Below are positions 1-11,624 of a stretch of 64,000 bases of DNA, piece by piece. The notes under the pieces were generated by a model. The model worked only from the letters and a program-made list of their open reading frames with translations, was not told the origin of the DNA and did not search any database. Every line of letters starts with the position of its first letter. The stretch's first letter is position 1. Source of the DNA: Alligator mississippiensis. Taxonomy: Eukaryota > Chordata > Crocodylia > Alligatoridae. The position numbers were made by a program, and so were the translations under genes. Location of the stretch: contig NC_081831.1 in NCBI RefSeq assembly GCF_030867095.1, positions 39,741,319 through 39,805,318 on the forward strand. Direction: 5' to 3'.

Positions 1-417
1 CGTGCAGGGAGCAGATTGCAGCTCTGCCCTGGGCCCTGGCCCCACACTGTCACCACCCCATAATCTGATCCCAGCCCAGGCCCCAGCCCCAACCCCAGCT
101 TCTGCCCTTCTGTCCCACCCCTGGATGCCACTCCCTACCCACCTGCCCACCCTTAGCCTCATCCCATTGCCCTACCTGCAGGGGTCCTGGGCCCATCTTG
201 ATGAAGACCCCACCTGTCTACTCCATCCAGCACCTCCAGTGCAGTGGGTGCAGGGTGGATTGGCAACAACAGCTGGACAGAGTCCAGCCATTGCACCACC
301 TCTGCCCCAGCCACGCACGCTACAGCCTGGACTGGGCAGGGCCAAGGAACCTGCTGCAGGCCAGATAAAATCCCTTGGTGGGCCAGATCAGGCCCCTGGG
401 CTGTATTTTGCCCACCT
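1..417 (+). mobile_element. 3' part of a hAT-type non-autonomous element (cut by window start)
   Basis: The last part, from the ccagataaaatccc stretch to the terminal tgggctgtattttgccc, closely resembles the end of the element at 19406-19965, including gatgaagaccccac about 220 bases before the end. The family end (TTGCCCACC...) is typical of hAT MITEs whose other end reads CAGGGGTGGCCAA. Only the 3' portion is in the window, so no target duplication can be checked. The long open frame across this stretch is a compositional artefact, not a gene. Confidence 0.6.
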
Positions 418-428
418 TTGATCTACAG

Positions 429-1251
429 CAGGGGTAGGCAATGTTTTTTGGCTGGAGTGCCGAAAAAAACCACAATGTCTACCTTGGAAGGTGCCGAAGT
501 GCCGGCATGCTAGAAAAAACCAAATGAGGGCCTGTTTGTGTGTGTGCGTGTGTGTGTGTGCGTGTGTGTGTGTGTGTGTGTACCTGGCAGGATGCACTGC
601 ATAGTAGTATATTTAATAATCATAAATGTTGCCTTTGTTGTTGCATATTCCTTTTTTGTTGAGCCATGTTGCAATGAGAGAGAAAAAAGAGACAAATAAG
701 AGAAAGAGAGAGAGAGAAAAAAAGGAGAGCAGAGAGAGAACCAGACACACGCACACAGAGAACCACGTGCACAAACAGAGAACCAGAACACACCCAAAAC
801 AGACACATGCACACACACATCCAGAACATGGATGCATGCAAAACAGACACATGCACACACACAACCAGACACATGTGTGCGCACACAGACACACAGGACC
901 AGACAGAGGTAGACAAACACACAGAACCAGATGCACGGGCACACGGACAAAGTCCTGGGCTGCTGGACAAAGTCCACTCCAAGGCACGCACGCATGCACG
1001 CACGCACGCACTCGCTGGTATGGAGCTAATGCCAGAGCCCAGAGCAGATGTTTGCAGCCTTTAGCCAGCCCAGGCTCTGGGTAGCTGCTGCTAACCATGG
1101 CAGGGCTTGCAGCTGCCCAGCTGCCTGCTGGGAGCAGCCCGAGCTTTGTGGCTGGCAGCAGCTGCCTAGAGCCCAGGTCAGTGGTGGCGTGCCAAGCAAA
1201 ATGGCCTCACGTGCCGTGCTCGGCCCATGTGCCGGGGGTTGCTGACCCCTA
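429..1251. mobile_element. hAT-type element with internal CA/GT-rich satellite
   Basis: The ends are inverted: caggggtaggcaa at the left and ttgctgacccct at the right. They are flanked by near-identical 8-bp sites atctacag (421-428) and acctacag (1252-1259), the target-duplication length of hAT elements. The right-hand sequence with cacgtgccgtg and ggcccatgtgccggg matches the common amniote hAT family ending in GTTGCTGACCCCT. The middle (535-1010) is a GT run followed by degenerate roughly 20-base units rich in agaaccagacacac. No transposase is visible. Confidence 0.75.
535..1012. repeat. (GT)n run and degenerate CA-rich minisatellite
   Basis: Bases 535-581 are a nearly pure GT/GC run. From about 735 to 950 imperfect units of the type agaaccagacacacgcacac recur, ending in a gcacgcacgcac run near 983-1010. 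The array lies wholly inside the hAT element at 429-1251. Several long frames here on both strands arise only from the dinucleotide periodicity. Confidence 0.85.
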
Positions 1252-1259
1252 ACCTACAG

Positions 1260-2019
1260 GGTTTCTAGCAAATGAGACCTGCATTGGCACCGAGACAGCT
1301 GTCTCATCCTGGGAGTAATGAAGCCCAGAGCACAATGACTGGGGAGCATTTTGACTGCTGTGAGGCACCTCTTGAGAGGCCAGGCCCCTTATGCTGGGGT
1401 CATCCCACTTTCCAGTAAGGGTATAGGCCTGAACTGACAGGTGCCAGCCAGACAACATGGCACCTAAGGAACTCTGCCCCCAGGCCCAAACAGAGGCTGG
1501 GATGGCTGTGACACTCCTCAGCCAGTGGGGCTTTGAGCAGGAGCTAGAAAGGAGATATAAGAGCAATAAGGCTCATTCAGCCCCAGGGCCTGACCCCTTG
1601 CAGGGGCTGCTACACCAGGGCCAAGAGAGTCAGAGTCAGGTCTTCAGCAAGAGACCTTAGCGGAGACGGAGGGCTCCAAACAGCTGAGAGTCCCCAGGGC
1701 CTGCTGGGAGGGCCCCAGGGTCAGAAGCCACTATGTGAACAACTAGCAGGAAGGCAAAGAAGGGAGCAGCCCCCACCAGCCAACAAGAAGGGCAGGGAGG
1801 AAGCATGTGTAGTACACAGCAGAAAGAGGGAGGAACTCGTGAGATAATGGCCAGGGCAGGGTGAGGACTTGCAACAAGCCAGGAGACTCTAGGGTCCAGA
1901 TTCCATTCTGCCTATTGGATGTACAAGGAGATTTGGGCACCACAGTGCGACTCTCCCACTCTGCTTGAGTCTTAAGAATCCATTCATGCATCAGATTTTG
2001 TGGGGTTGTTGGCTGTAGC
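1260..2019. other. No recognised gene or repeat
   Basis: Non-coding sequence of ordinary composition between the hAT element and the Penelope-like element. Short open frames on both strands show no recognisable domain, signal peptide or repeat similarity. Confidence 0.5.
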
Positions 2020-2165
2020 CATGTTTATCTAAGGACATAAGCAGGCAGTGTTCTTTGGGTAGATGTGATATCTTTTATTAGATCAACTAAATAGTTGGAA
2101 AAATGGTCTTTGCAAGCTTTTGGGCGCACACACCCTTCTTCAGGCATTGGGAGACTCTGCTGTTG
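2020..2165 (-). repeat. Left terminal repeat of the Penelope-like element
   Basis: This stretch holds aggcagtgttctttggg, gatatcttttattagatcaac, tagttggaaaaatgg, gcaagcttttggg and cttcttcaggc. It is the reverse complement, with scattered mismatches, of 3345-3475. The same module occurs alone at 18015-18125. Confidence 0.8.
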
Positions 2166-2790
2166 TTCTGAGTTCTCCAAGGTAGAAATGAAACTAAAAG
2201 TGTGACTAGAAGTCTGTGAAAATGTAAATAGGTGAAAGTTTGGAAGACAATGGATAGAGAAAGGAAGACCAGGAACCTCTTCCATCCCCACAGTTCCTGC
2301 CATTTACCTCCAGGCTGCTCTGGGAGCAGCAGCCAACAGGGTGATATCGCTCCTTCAGACCCCTTGTAGCAACTGCCTCTGGGGCCTACCCTTATACCCA
2401 GGCTCCCAGCCCTCTCCACCAATCAGGCGGCTTCCTGCCTGACATGTTACCACCTGATTGGGCCTGCTCCCACCCACAGGCTGTTTACTGCCTACTCAGA
2501 CACCTTAAAGTGAGAGGCACAACCTGTGCTTTGTCACACCTCAGCTTTTGTAGCACACCGTCATTCAGCCCCTTACACCTGAGTCATAAAAGTGCAGCTA
2601 GGAGGAAAGGACCCATCCACCTTCTGTAATGACAGGTTTTCAGGAACTCAGGCGGGGTGGAATTGGATCACACTCAGGTGCCTAAGTATCACACGTCCCT
2701 GAAACCTATACAGAAAATCCTCAAACAATTGCAACCCATACTAAAAGAAGATCCAATTCTTTAAGAGATATTCCCAGAACCACCCACCTG

Positions 2791-3286
2791 AGCCTTCAAA
2801 CAAGCACTGAACCTCGCTAACCTCATCACCAGAAGCAAAATTCCTACAGCCCAAACCATACCGAATGGGTCCAGACCATGCCATGAGAAGAAATGTAAAA
2901 CCTGCCAACGTATCTCCACCACCCCCACAATTACTACACCCCACAACAGAACCATCAGCATTCCTGCATCCTACAGCTCCACTTCCAGAAATTTAATATA
3001 TCTCATCCAATGCACCAAAGTCCCTGATGGAAAATACATAGGAGAGACCAAACAACAACTGCGCACCAGAATGAACGCACACCGGAAATCTATTAAGGAC
3101 AAGAATACCCAGTTACCTGAAGGGGCACATTTCTCACAGGAAAACCACTCTGTCTCCAATCTCTCAGTTCTAATCCTCAAAGGGAATTTACAAAACACTT
3201 TTCACAGACGAACCTATGAACTTCACTTTATCAACCTCCTGGATACAAAAAATCATGGACTAAATATAGACACTGGATTTATCTAA
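2791..3286 (+). pseudogene. GIY-YIG endonuclease tail of a Penelope-like polyprotein
   Basis: One frame stays open for about 165 codons to a stop at 3284-3286. In order it shows ALNLANLITRSKIP, a cysteine cluster CHEKKCKTCQ near 2879-2908, the GIY-like strand NLIYLIQC, the YIG strand GKYIGET (about 3028-3048), and the helix arginine region LRTRMNAHRKSI. This order (LRNLLVRSK-like stretch, Cys motif, GIY, YIG, R/H helix) is the signature of the Penelope-like endonuclease. The protein nicks target DNA for retrotransposition. Two stops lie just upstream in the same frame and the reverse transcriptase is missing, so it is a dead fragment. It has no link to host genes nearby. Confidence 0.82.
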
Positions 3287-3334
3287 ATATAGGCATTGGA
3301 TTATTTATTTTTCCATCCAGGAAAAGCACACACC

Positions 3335-3480
3335 AACTGCAGTTGCTTCCTCAGCCTGACAAAGGGTATTTATTCCCAAAAGCTTGCTAAGAAGAATTTT
3401 CCCAACTATTTGAGTTGGTCTAATAAAAGATATCAGATTTACCCAAAGAACCTTGTCTGCCTAAGTCCACTAATGCACCT
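3335..3480 (+). repeat. Right terminal repeat of the Penelope-like element
   Basis: It contains cctgacaaagggtattta, ccaaaagcttgc, ttttcccaactatttgag, ggtctaataaaagatatcag and acccaaagaaccttgtctg. It is the inverted counterpart of 2020-2165 and follows the end of the GIY-YIG frame by about 50 bases. Confidence 0.8.
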
Positions 3481-3897
3481 ACATCTGGCCCAAGGTGTTC
3501 CACTGCCATCCCATAGCAGGCTGAGACTCCCAAGCACTTTTTCCAACCTGCAAAGGTCCTGTGGCTCAGCTTTGTGATGTTCTGAGGCAGGCTTTCTGAA
3601 GTGCCCAGTCTCATGAGAAGCTTTGACAGCCCCTGCTCAGGCACCATACTCTGCCCTCTCCAAAAATCTCTGTCTTTCCCAGACCCCTAAGAATCATTCA
3701 GCCCCTCTGTCTCTACCCAGCCCTGTGGGCAGAGGAAGCACAACCTTCACTGTATATGGCAGAAAGAAGGGAGTGCCCAAGATCCCAGAACAGGAGAGAG
3801 GACCCAGAAGCCCTGGAGCCAGCTGTCCAGGATGCCACCTAGCAGTAACTTCCACATGCTGTCCTCATCCAGACCCCAACAGAAGGTGACACCTGCA
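3481..3897. other. No recognised gene or repeat
   Basis: Unique-looking sequence between the Penelope-like element and the next DNA transposon. No conserved motif seen on either strand. Confidence 0.45.
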
Positions 3898-3898
3898 C

Positions 3899-4367
3899 TA
3901 GGGTTACCATACATCTGGATTTTCCAGGACATGTCCTCTTTTTTGGACCCCTGTGCTGCATCCAAGCGGGTTTTTTAAAAAGAGCAAATGTCTGGGTTTT
4001 CTGCTTTCCCAGGCTGGCAGCTTTGGCCTGGGAGCAGGAGGCAAGGTGATTGGCTGTCAGAGGTCATGTGCTCCCCACACAGGCTCCGGTGTGTGTGTGG
4101 GAAAGAGAGAGAGAGAGAGACAGCAACGCGGGAGCTGCTTGGGCAGGAGGGCTGGGGGGGGTAGGGATCTACGGGTCAGGAGTAAAGGGCACCCACCTCC
4201 CAGCTGCTCTGCCCCTCCAGACCCTTCTTGAAGTCAGGATAGAGGGGCTGGTGTGGACACTACTAGGGCCAGCCAGGGTGCACAGGAGATGTGATTGGGT
4301 CAGGCAGATTTCCTGAGCCTTTTTTTTTTTTTTGCAAAAAAAATAAAAAATAAACATATGTAACCCA
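3899..4367. mobile_element. Probable hAT-type MITE (TAGGGTTACCATA ends)
   Basis: The left end reads tagggttaccatacatctgg with the internal ggacatgtcctcttttttgg that I associate with a widespread amniote hAT MITE family. The right end catatgtaaccca is an imperfect inverted match. The middle holds a GA run (4104-4121) and a T-run plus A-rich block (4320-4355). The flanks do not give a convincing 8-bp duplication, so the exact ends are uncertain. Confidence 0.5.
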
Positions 4368-4492
4368 GGTGGCGGCCCAATAGTTGCCACCCCTGCCCAG
4401 TATCAGGGATGGTGTGAGAGTGGAGTAGGGCTTCCAGCCAGCACCAATTTACTTTCCAGCCAGCCCCTGCTCCCCACAGAGCAGCCTGTGGT

Positions 4493-6355
4493 CCCAAGAA
4501 GGTTTAACACTCAACTGATTTAACGATTTACACTTTATTTACAAAACAAGAATAATAGGAAAGGTTATTTACAAGTGAACTTAAATGGCATAACCAGAAT
4601 CACAAAACAAACCAGGATGTATTAGTCAACCCTTGACTCAAGAACCACAGGTAGGGTAACTGGCAGCTTTCAGCCACTTCTGAGATGCTACCACAAGGAA
4701 GCAAGGTGGTCAGTCCCAGCAGGTCCAACTGGTTTCCCAGTAAGTGACTGCAACAGGTTAAGCTCTTCTGGTCTGCATCAACCAAATTGTATCAAACCCC
4801 AACCCCTCAAAGAGGCTGAAGGGTGACCCTCCGTGGCAACCAAAAAGGCAAGCAACAAGCAACAGAGTAGGCTCCTGCAGCAATCAGTATGACCCAAGCA
4901 CAAAGCTCAGGGACTCCATCCAACGACTATCAGCTGCAGAATAAGGGACAGGAATGAGTCCCCTCTGGGGCAGTCAGTGGCAGAGGGTCAGCAGCAGAGG
5001 CAGCTCCCAGGGGTCGTTGCTTTAAACCCCTGCTCTGAATGACTGGCCGAGCACCCCACATGCCTTGCGGCTCGCCAATCCTGCTCCGAGCTCCGGCCTG
5101 CACCCCGAGTTCCTGGGGACCCTTGTCCTGGCACTCTGCTGCTCCTCAGGCTCCCAATGCCTTGCCTGCTGCTGTCCCGCTTCCCCAGGGAAGGTAAAGG
5201 GTTTCCTCAACTCACTGGCCCAGCTCCCTGCTCTGGATTAGAATGCTGCCTGCGCTCCTGGCCGCTGCCTCTTCTCCGCAGTGGAGTGGGGGGCCGACTG
5301 CCACCCTAGTCTCCGGGATGCCTGGCACATCCAGCACACTGCAATGGGGCCTTGGGGCACCAGCTCTCTGCCCCAAGCCCTGGCCACTGCTCCCTCTCTG
5401 CTCCAGGGCTGTAGGCACGGCCGACTGCCGCTGCCTTCTTCTCCCTGGGCCTTCGAGGCTCTTCAGAGAGCTCCCCAGAGTCACTGTCAGCAGCCCCCAT
5501 GCCAGTTCAGATGCTGCTTTTATCCCCTCAGACAGTCCCTCCCTGGCTTGCAAACCGGCCAACAAGGGCTCAGGGTGGGTGGCCCACAATCCCGGCCATC
5601 CCCCTTCCACGCGAATGAGGGGATTGAAAACCCCTTTCGATTGCTTCTCCTTTTCCACAGGGCAGGGCTCCCCTGCTTCACCCTTGGGGTTGCTCAGAGT
5701 TCACGGGCACTGTTTCTAGCCCAGGGTAAGTATCTCAAGCCAATCTGGTGAGCCCACATTGGCAGTCTGTTACACATATATATAACTGTACCTCTAGCAA
5801 ACTGTCAAGTGAACATTGTGGTTCACTTGACAAACCAAAGCATACTTTGACAGTTAAACTATTTTCACCCCCTTTACACAGTTCACACTGTGCACCAGCA
5901 CGCCCGTGCACCCAACACCATTCCAGCATTTTCACTGTTGTCATCATGCTTATCACCCACACAGCCCCAGGCCGTTTTCTCAGTTAACTCTCCCCAGAGC
6001 CTTCCCAGACCAACACCCTGCCCTCCTAGGCAAATCTACCTCACCACCCTTTTTTCTCCACACGGATCCTTTTTCCTTACAGAGGGAAAAAAACGGATAC
6101 CAGGTTGTTTTCTCCCTGTCACTCATTGCAGCTTCTCTTCACAGGTAAGCTGCGGAGCCGTTCTTGCTCACACTTCCTGGCCCCAGGGCTCCCTTCCTTC
6201 TCTGAGCCTGGGTGTCTGGGGCTGAATTTCCTTCCGTCCCCTGCCTCAGGAGCCAATCAAAAACACACATATGCTTTTGCATCACAACTGTGGCTGCAAG
6301 CTTTCCTGCTCTGCCTTTCCAGGGGTCTTTAGCCCTGCAGCTGTTACACAAAAAT
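4493..6355 (-). repeat. Unclassified repeat-like block, possible old solo LTR
   Basis: The block looks transcription-like on the minus strand: an AATAAA signal (reverse complement tttatt near 4537) and a TATA-like gataaaagc (reverse complement at 5518-5526). The sequence ctgttacac occurs at about 5767 and again near 6339. No coding motif, second copy or target duplication was found, and the TATA to poly(A) spacing is long for an LTR. I cannot decide between a solo LTR, a composite of several repeats, or unique DNA. Confidence 0.25.
5803..5832. repeat. Perfect 12-bp inverted repeat (hairpin)
   Basis: tgtcaagtgaac at 5803-5814 is followed by a 6-base spacer and then its exact reverse complement gttcacttgaca at 5821-5832. 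No T-run follows, so it is not a terminator-like structure. It may be a remnant of a fold-back element. Confidence 0.8.
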
Positions 6356-6878
6356 ATCTATCTATCTACATAACTCTGTGTGTGTGTGTGGGTGTGTGTA
6401 GGCTGTCTTGATCAGAATTTCCTTCTCTGCCTCCCTACCATGCTCTCCCCACCTACTGCCACGCACCTGAGCACCCAGAGGGTGTGAGCTCAGTGCCCTG
6501 ACTGTCAGGAGCATGGATGGTCCCAACACATGTGATTGTGAGTGTCTGCCTTGGACCTGGCCCTGGCCCCTTCCATGCTCAGCACCTGGACACTGGTCTC
6601 CACAATGTGGACAGCAGAGGCAGAGTGCACTGCGTTGTCTAGCAACGTGTGAGCCCAGCCAGTGTCCTAGTCCCCTCCGTGCTGGTTCTTGAACCAGGTG
6701 CTAGTACAGAAATGTCCCATTTCTTGCCATGCAGAGCCCACAGCCCTGAGCAGCACACATGCAGCCTGGCAGCACACAGAGCCACCCTGATGTGCTTTTA
6801 GAGTCAGGTTTAATTTGATCCTCCCTTAGACTACTCTTGAGGTGGAGAGGGTAAGGTAGAGGTGGCTTTACCACCAGG
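6356..6878. other. No recognised gene; short (GT) run at start
   Basis: A tatctatctac and gtgtgtgtgtgg microsatellite at 6356-6402 is followed by unique-looking sequence up to the CR1 element. Confidence 0.45.
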
Positions 6879-8170
6879 TAAATTTATCCAGGTGCATATC
6901 TGCGAGGGACCAGCAGGGGAGGTTATGCTTAGGGGCAACCAACATGGGTTCATTAGAGGCAGGTCCTGTCAGACCAACTTGGTGGCCTTCTATGACCAGG
7001 TCACAAAACCCTTAGATGCAGGTGTCACGGTGGACGTAGTCTTTCTGGACTTTAGGAGGGCCTTCAACACTGTCTCTCACCCCATTCTCATTAAAAAATT
7101 AGGCGACTGTGATGTCGATGCCTACATGGTCAGATAGGTCACAAATTGGCTGGAAGGCTGCACCCAGAGAGTGGTGGTGGATGGGTCATTTTCAACCTAG
7201 AGGGATGTGGGCAGTGGGGTCCCCCAGGGCTTGGTCCTCGGGCCCACACTGTTCAACATCTTCATCAGCGACTTGGACGAGGGGTTGAAAAGCACCTTGT
7301 TCACATTCGCGGATGACACTAAGATGTGGGGAGAAGTTGGCACACTAGAGGAGAGGGACAGGCTGCAATTAGATCTGGACAGGTTACAGGGGTGGGCGGA
7401 TGAGAATAGGATGGGTTTCAATACGGACAAGTGCAAGGTACTGCACTTGGGGAGGAAGAACCTCAGCATACCTACAAGCTGGGGAACTCCCTTCTTGTCA
7501 GCACAGAGGCAGAAAAGGATCTTGGAGTCATTATTGATTCCAAGATGAACGTGGGCCAACAATGTGGGGATGAAGTCAGGAAGGCTATCTATACATGCAT
7601 CACAAGCAGGCCCAAGGAGGTGATCTTCCCCTTCTATGCGGCACTGGGTCAGGCCACAGTTGGAGTACTGTGTCCAGTTCTGGGCACCGCACTTCAAGAG
7701 GGATGTGGACAGCATCGAGAGGGTCCAGAGGAGGGCCACTCGCATGATCGGGGGCAGCAAGGCAGGCCCTACGAGGGGAGGCTATGGGACCTGAACCTGT
7801 TCAGCCTACACAAGAGAAAGTTGAGAGGGGATCTGGTGGCCATCTACAAACTGGCCAAGGGGGACCAGCAGGCAATGGGAGAGTCCCAGTTCCCCTGAGC
7901 ACTACTGGGAGCAACAAGAAATAACGGTCATAAGTTGACGGAGAGTAGATTCAGGCTAGATATCAGGAGGCACTACTTCACAGTCAGGGAGGCTAGGATC
8001 TGGAACCAACTCCAAGGGAAGTGGTGCTCACCACTTTGGGTCTTCAAAAGGAGGCTAGATAGACACCTAGCCAGGGTCATTTGACCCCAGTATTCTTTCC
8101 TGCCATGGCAGGGGTCGGACTTGATGATCTGCTCAGGTCCCTTCCGACCCTACCAACTATGAAACTATGA
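6879..8170 (+). mobile_element. CR1 LINE, 5'-truncated copy
   Basis: The reverse-transcriptase half of a chicken-repeat-1 ORF2 is followed by the CR1 3' end. Protein motifs in order: GNQHGFIRGRSCQTNL (about 6931), VDVVFLDFRRAFNTVSHP (about 7030), SGVPQG(L)VLGP with LFNIFISDLD (about 7213-7280), and the catalytic box FADDTK near 7306. A second frame continues with EAEKDLGVIIDSKM near 7510. In-frame stops near 7135 and 7197 and a frameshift near 7480 kill it. The 3' end reads ggtcggacttgatgatctgc to actatgaaactatgag. It is a sister of the better preserved copy at 23037-24396. Confidence 0.93.
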
Positions 8171-11100
8171 GGTACCTTAGGGTCTGGCTGGCATTGCTTG
8201 GTTCAGCAGAACATGGATTCTATGGAACTATTTTGTAGCTCTCCACCTGGAACCAGCCCTGAAGAGTGGCTCAGTGGGCAACCCACTCTCCACTGCAAAC
8301 ACCACTCTCATTTGATCATGTCATGGCAGCACCCAGTCAGTGCTCCTTACCAGTGTAAGTTTCCCCAAGCACTGCCCAGGGAACCAGTGCTCTGGGCAGG
8401 GTTTCAAGGCTTGCGGGTCTGCTGCCATGTTAGTGGAAACTTCTGGAGTCTTCTGGCCTTCAAACCTCTGAAGTGCTGTATGGAAACATGGACCCCTGGG
8501 ACTTGGGATTTTCATGCATCTGTGGGAGTCACCAGGGTTGTTGGGAGCTCTCACCAGGGAGGGACGGCTTCATTTTGCCCCTGACCTTACACCCAGAACC
8601 TATGACGGCCAGTCTTTTGCTCTGCTGGGCAGGACCTGCAGCTGCAGTGATGTTTTAGGGTTTGGCCATCCTGCCAGTGGCAGGGGCTTTGCAGACTCAG
8701 GTGGGAGTCAGATGGATCCACATGCAGAGCGTTCCAGCCCAGTCACCCAGAACTGAGCTGGCCTGGCCCAGGCTTTTGCATTTCTCCTCCTGACCCACAG
8801 CAAGATAATAGGGGTATTGTTCACACAGCTCCACTGCCGTCTGCTTATTAGCACACTGGTTGTGGAGCTGGGCAGAGGGGAGCTACAGTTCAAGCTGTCT
8901 GTGCCAAATCATGAGGGCAACAATGGGTTAGCAGCAGGGTCTTGATGGTGTGCAGGGAGCCAGGGCAGGGCTGTGTCCTTTGAGGCACTGGAGAGTGGGA
9001 ACAGCCCAGGTGTGACCCAGTATGTTTCCTATGCTGCCAGGTGGTGGAGGTGTGTCATCCTGCTTTGCTCACATCCTGCACAGAGCCCTCTGCAGTGAGT
9101 GCTCTGGGCTTCCAAAACACAGTTTGCCTTGTTCTTGTCTCTGCCATGAGTTTCTCTGCAGTATCATGAGGTGGGATGGTGGTGGGAGAACACTGACTGC
9201 TCAGAGCCAGACACTCGTCAGAACCTGAAATGAAGAGAACAGCAAGATATCGCCCCTGAAGGGCACATGGACAGGATGCCCTGAGCGCTCAGTCTAGCTG
9301 CTCCCTGGGCTCTTGGGGCATTCCTGAACTGGCCCAGTGACACAAACACAGCCCAAGACTGCAGGAGCACTTGCCCCAGGTGTCCTAGACTTGTGTGGCA
9401 CCCAAGGCCAGCAGCAGCAATAAAAATAGCCCAATCAGAAGGCACATGCCAAAGGGCAGGCCTGCCTGGGTTGAGAGGAGATATGCAAATAGGGTCAGGA
9501 GGGAAAACTGTACACCTTGATCCTCCTGAAGGGCCGTGTCTAGCCCAGCTGTCCCTTGTCAGAAACAAGCAGCAAGTGCTTGGACAGGAGCAAGTCAGGC
9601 CAAATTCTGCAATTCCGTTCCACGCCTGGCGTTTCCCTGGATTTGCACCCTATGAAAGTAGGAGAATACAGTGCTCCTCACCTCATGGGTTCTGTCTCTT
9701 AGCGGGGTCATGAAAAGCACTCAGGGGTCACAGAAGCTTGAAAAGTTTATTATGATCTAAAGCAAAGAAAATCTTGCTTCCAGACTCTTCATATCTTCTT
9801 TCCCTTCAAAATTAAGTAGTCTTCATTGGCCTCCTGAAACACACAGGTGAACCCATTGCTGAAGCTTCACACTACTACTATTCAGACATTTCCTAACTTT
9901 TATTTTTATACTAGATATAAGGGAGTAACAAACAATTTGGTTTGGGATACAGGGTTGCCAATCGGAAAAGACTGAAAAAGCCTGGATGGTATCCATATTA
10001 TCCAGACTGTTAGATAGGTATTTATTTCACTCACTCCTGTAGCAGGGCACTAAGATATGCCTGCTCCTCCAAGGGCTGAAGCAGCCTGTCCGGGGAGCCC
10101 TGAAGGTTAGGCAGAGCTCCACAGCTACAGGTTCCCTGAGTGACAGCCTAATGGGGTAATTGGCCAGCACTTGCAGGCAGTCAGATGACCAGAAGGAGGC
10201 AGGGCCCTGGGGACATATAGGGTCAGGGCTGGAGGTAACAGGGTTCACTCTGGCAACTGGCTGGGGAAGGAGCTCCTGCTGAGGGAGCTACTTGAGCCCT
10301 GGCATTGCCTGCTTTGCTACCCAAGTGCAGTAAGACTCCAGGACCTCCCCAGGTACCCAGGGCTAGAGGACATGCTGCCCTAAGGGTGGAAGTTTGCCCT
10401 CTTAAAGGGGCAGAGTGCTGCCTTCATGGGTAGTGTTTGTTATAGCCCAGGGGCTTATGCTTGTGTTATTGTTTGCAGCAGTTATTTTGGGATGAAACTA
10501 TAAGGGGAGGAGGAGGTGTCATTAGTGCCCAGTGGGCAGGGCAACCTATTGTCTAAAGCCCAATGCTAGAGGGGTGCAGCTCCAGGGGCACAGAGAGTCT
10601 AGCATCAGAGGGCCCGGTGCCAGAGGGGAGCGGAGACACGGGTCAGAGGACCCGGCACCAGAGGGCCACAGAGGGCCCAGCGCCAGAAGAGCATGGTAGA
10701 CACAGGGGCCAGAGACCCTGGTGCCAGAGGGGTGCACAGAGGTGACAACAGTAGTAGAATAACCTGTGAGGCATGGGACATGGTAAAGGAAAGGTGGGAG
10801 CTGTGTATTGCATCTTCGGTATTAGGGCATAAAAGGGATAGCCTTCCACCTAGAAACAACTTGTTAGTTGCATCAAAGGCATGATGGGTGACTCAGGTGG
10901 GTGGACTGCCCTAGACAGGTGGTGGGCGATGTGACTAGCCTTGAGATAGGCCTCTGTCACAATTCCAATTCAAGAATTATAAGGATCAGCTGCACTTCCC
11001 GGGCTAGAAGAGCCTGGAAAAACACTGTTGTCACTAATGTTCTAATTTACATCAGTGTCAATTGCGTGGATGCATTTTAGTTTCTAAAATGCTCTTTCAA

Positions 11101-11624
11101 TGCTTAAACAGAATTCCAAAGTTAACCCTGTTCTTGAAATCTAAGGTTGGCTCACTGATTCTTTAGTCCACATTTCATGACGGAACCCGTAGAAGCTGGT
11201 AACCAAAGCAACCCCAGTAATTTAAAATGCCAGGTATAAATGAGCGTGCACACAGACCTTGGGTGTTATTTTTAAAAAAACTGTACAAATAATAATATGA
11301 TCACAGAACCAAGCAAAATTGCATCAGAGAATTTTTATTTAATCCTAATATCCAGCATAATGCAAATACCATCCACAAAATACATATTAAATACCATGAT
11401 TGTCCCACAAGGACCTAGAGTAATCCGCTCCTCAGACAACATATACATGCCAACATGGAATAATTTGTTTTCTTTCTCTCTCTCAGATCTGCTTGGGTGA
11501 ATGGCAGCGTGGGCTGTCTCTCTGCATGGCTTTGACTGGCAGGATGGCTTCTAGTCTTTCTTTTTTCTGTTGTCCTCTTTAGCTTCCTTTATTTAATTGT
11601 AAAAGTATAACAAATTTCAAGTTG
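8171..11624. other. Long non-coding stretch without a recognised gene
   Basis: About 3.4 kb with no convincing exon or mobile-element protein. A low-complexity stretch of imperfect units (ccagaggg, cagaggg, gaggacccgg) lies at 10565-10740. A possible MITE end, cagggttgccaatcgg, starts near 9951 but has no partner end that I could find. Confidence 0.45.
10565..10745. repeat. Degenerate minisatellite with ccagagggg/cagaggg units
   Basis: The phrases ggtgccagaggggtgcag, ccggtgccagagggg, cggcaccagagggcc and cagcgccagaag recur at irregular spacings of about 25-35 bases. Frames across it on both strands are products of this periodicity. Confidence 0.55.

Larger units (their letters stand above)
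2020..3480 (+). mobile_element. Penelope-like element, internally short, with inverted terminal repeats
   Basis: The two ends carry the same roughly 110-140 base module in opposite orientation: the left copy has gatatcttttattagatcaac and gcaagcttttggg (2060-2160), the right copy is its reverse complement (3355-3460). Between them lies the C-terminal part of a Penelope-like protein with a GIY-YIG endonuclease. Terminal repeats in inverted or direct order are typical of Penelope-like elements. The reverse transcriptase is absent, so this is a 5'-truncated or internally deleted copy. Bases 2165-2640 are not recognised. A third copy of the terminal module lies at 18015-18125. Confidence 0.8.

Noticed and set aside
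510-1098. Cys/Val-rich minus-strand and His/Thr-rich plus-strand frames
   Set aside because: Products of the CA/GT satellite within a hAT element.
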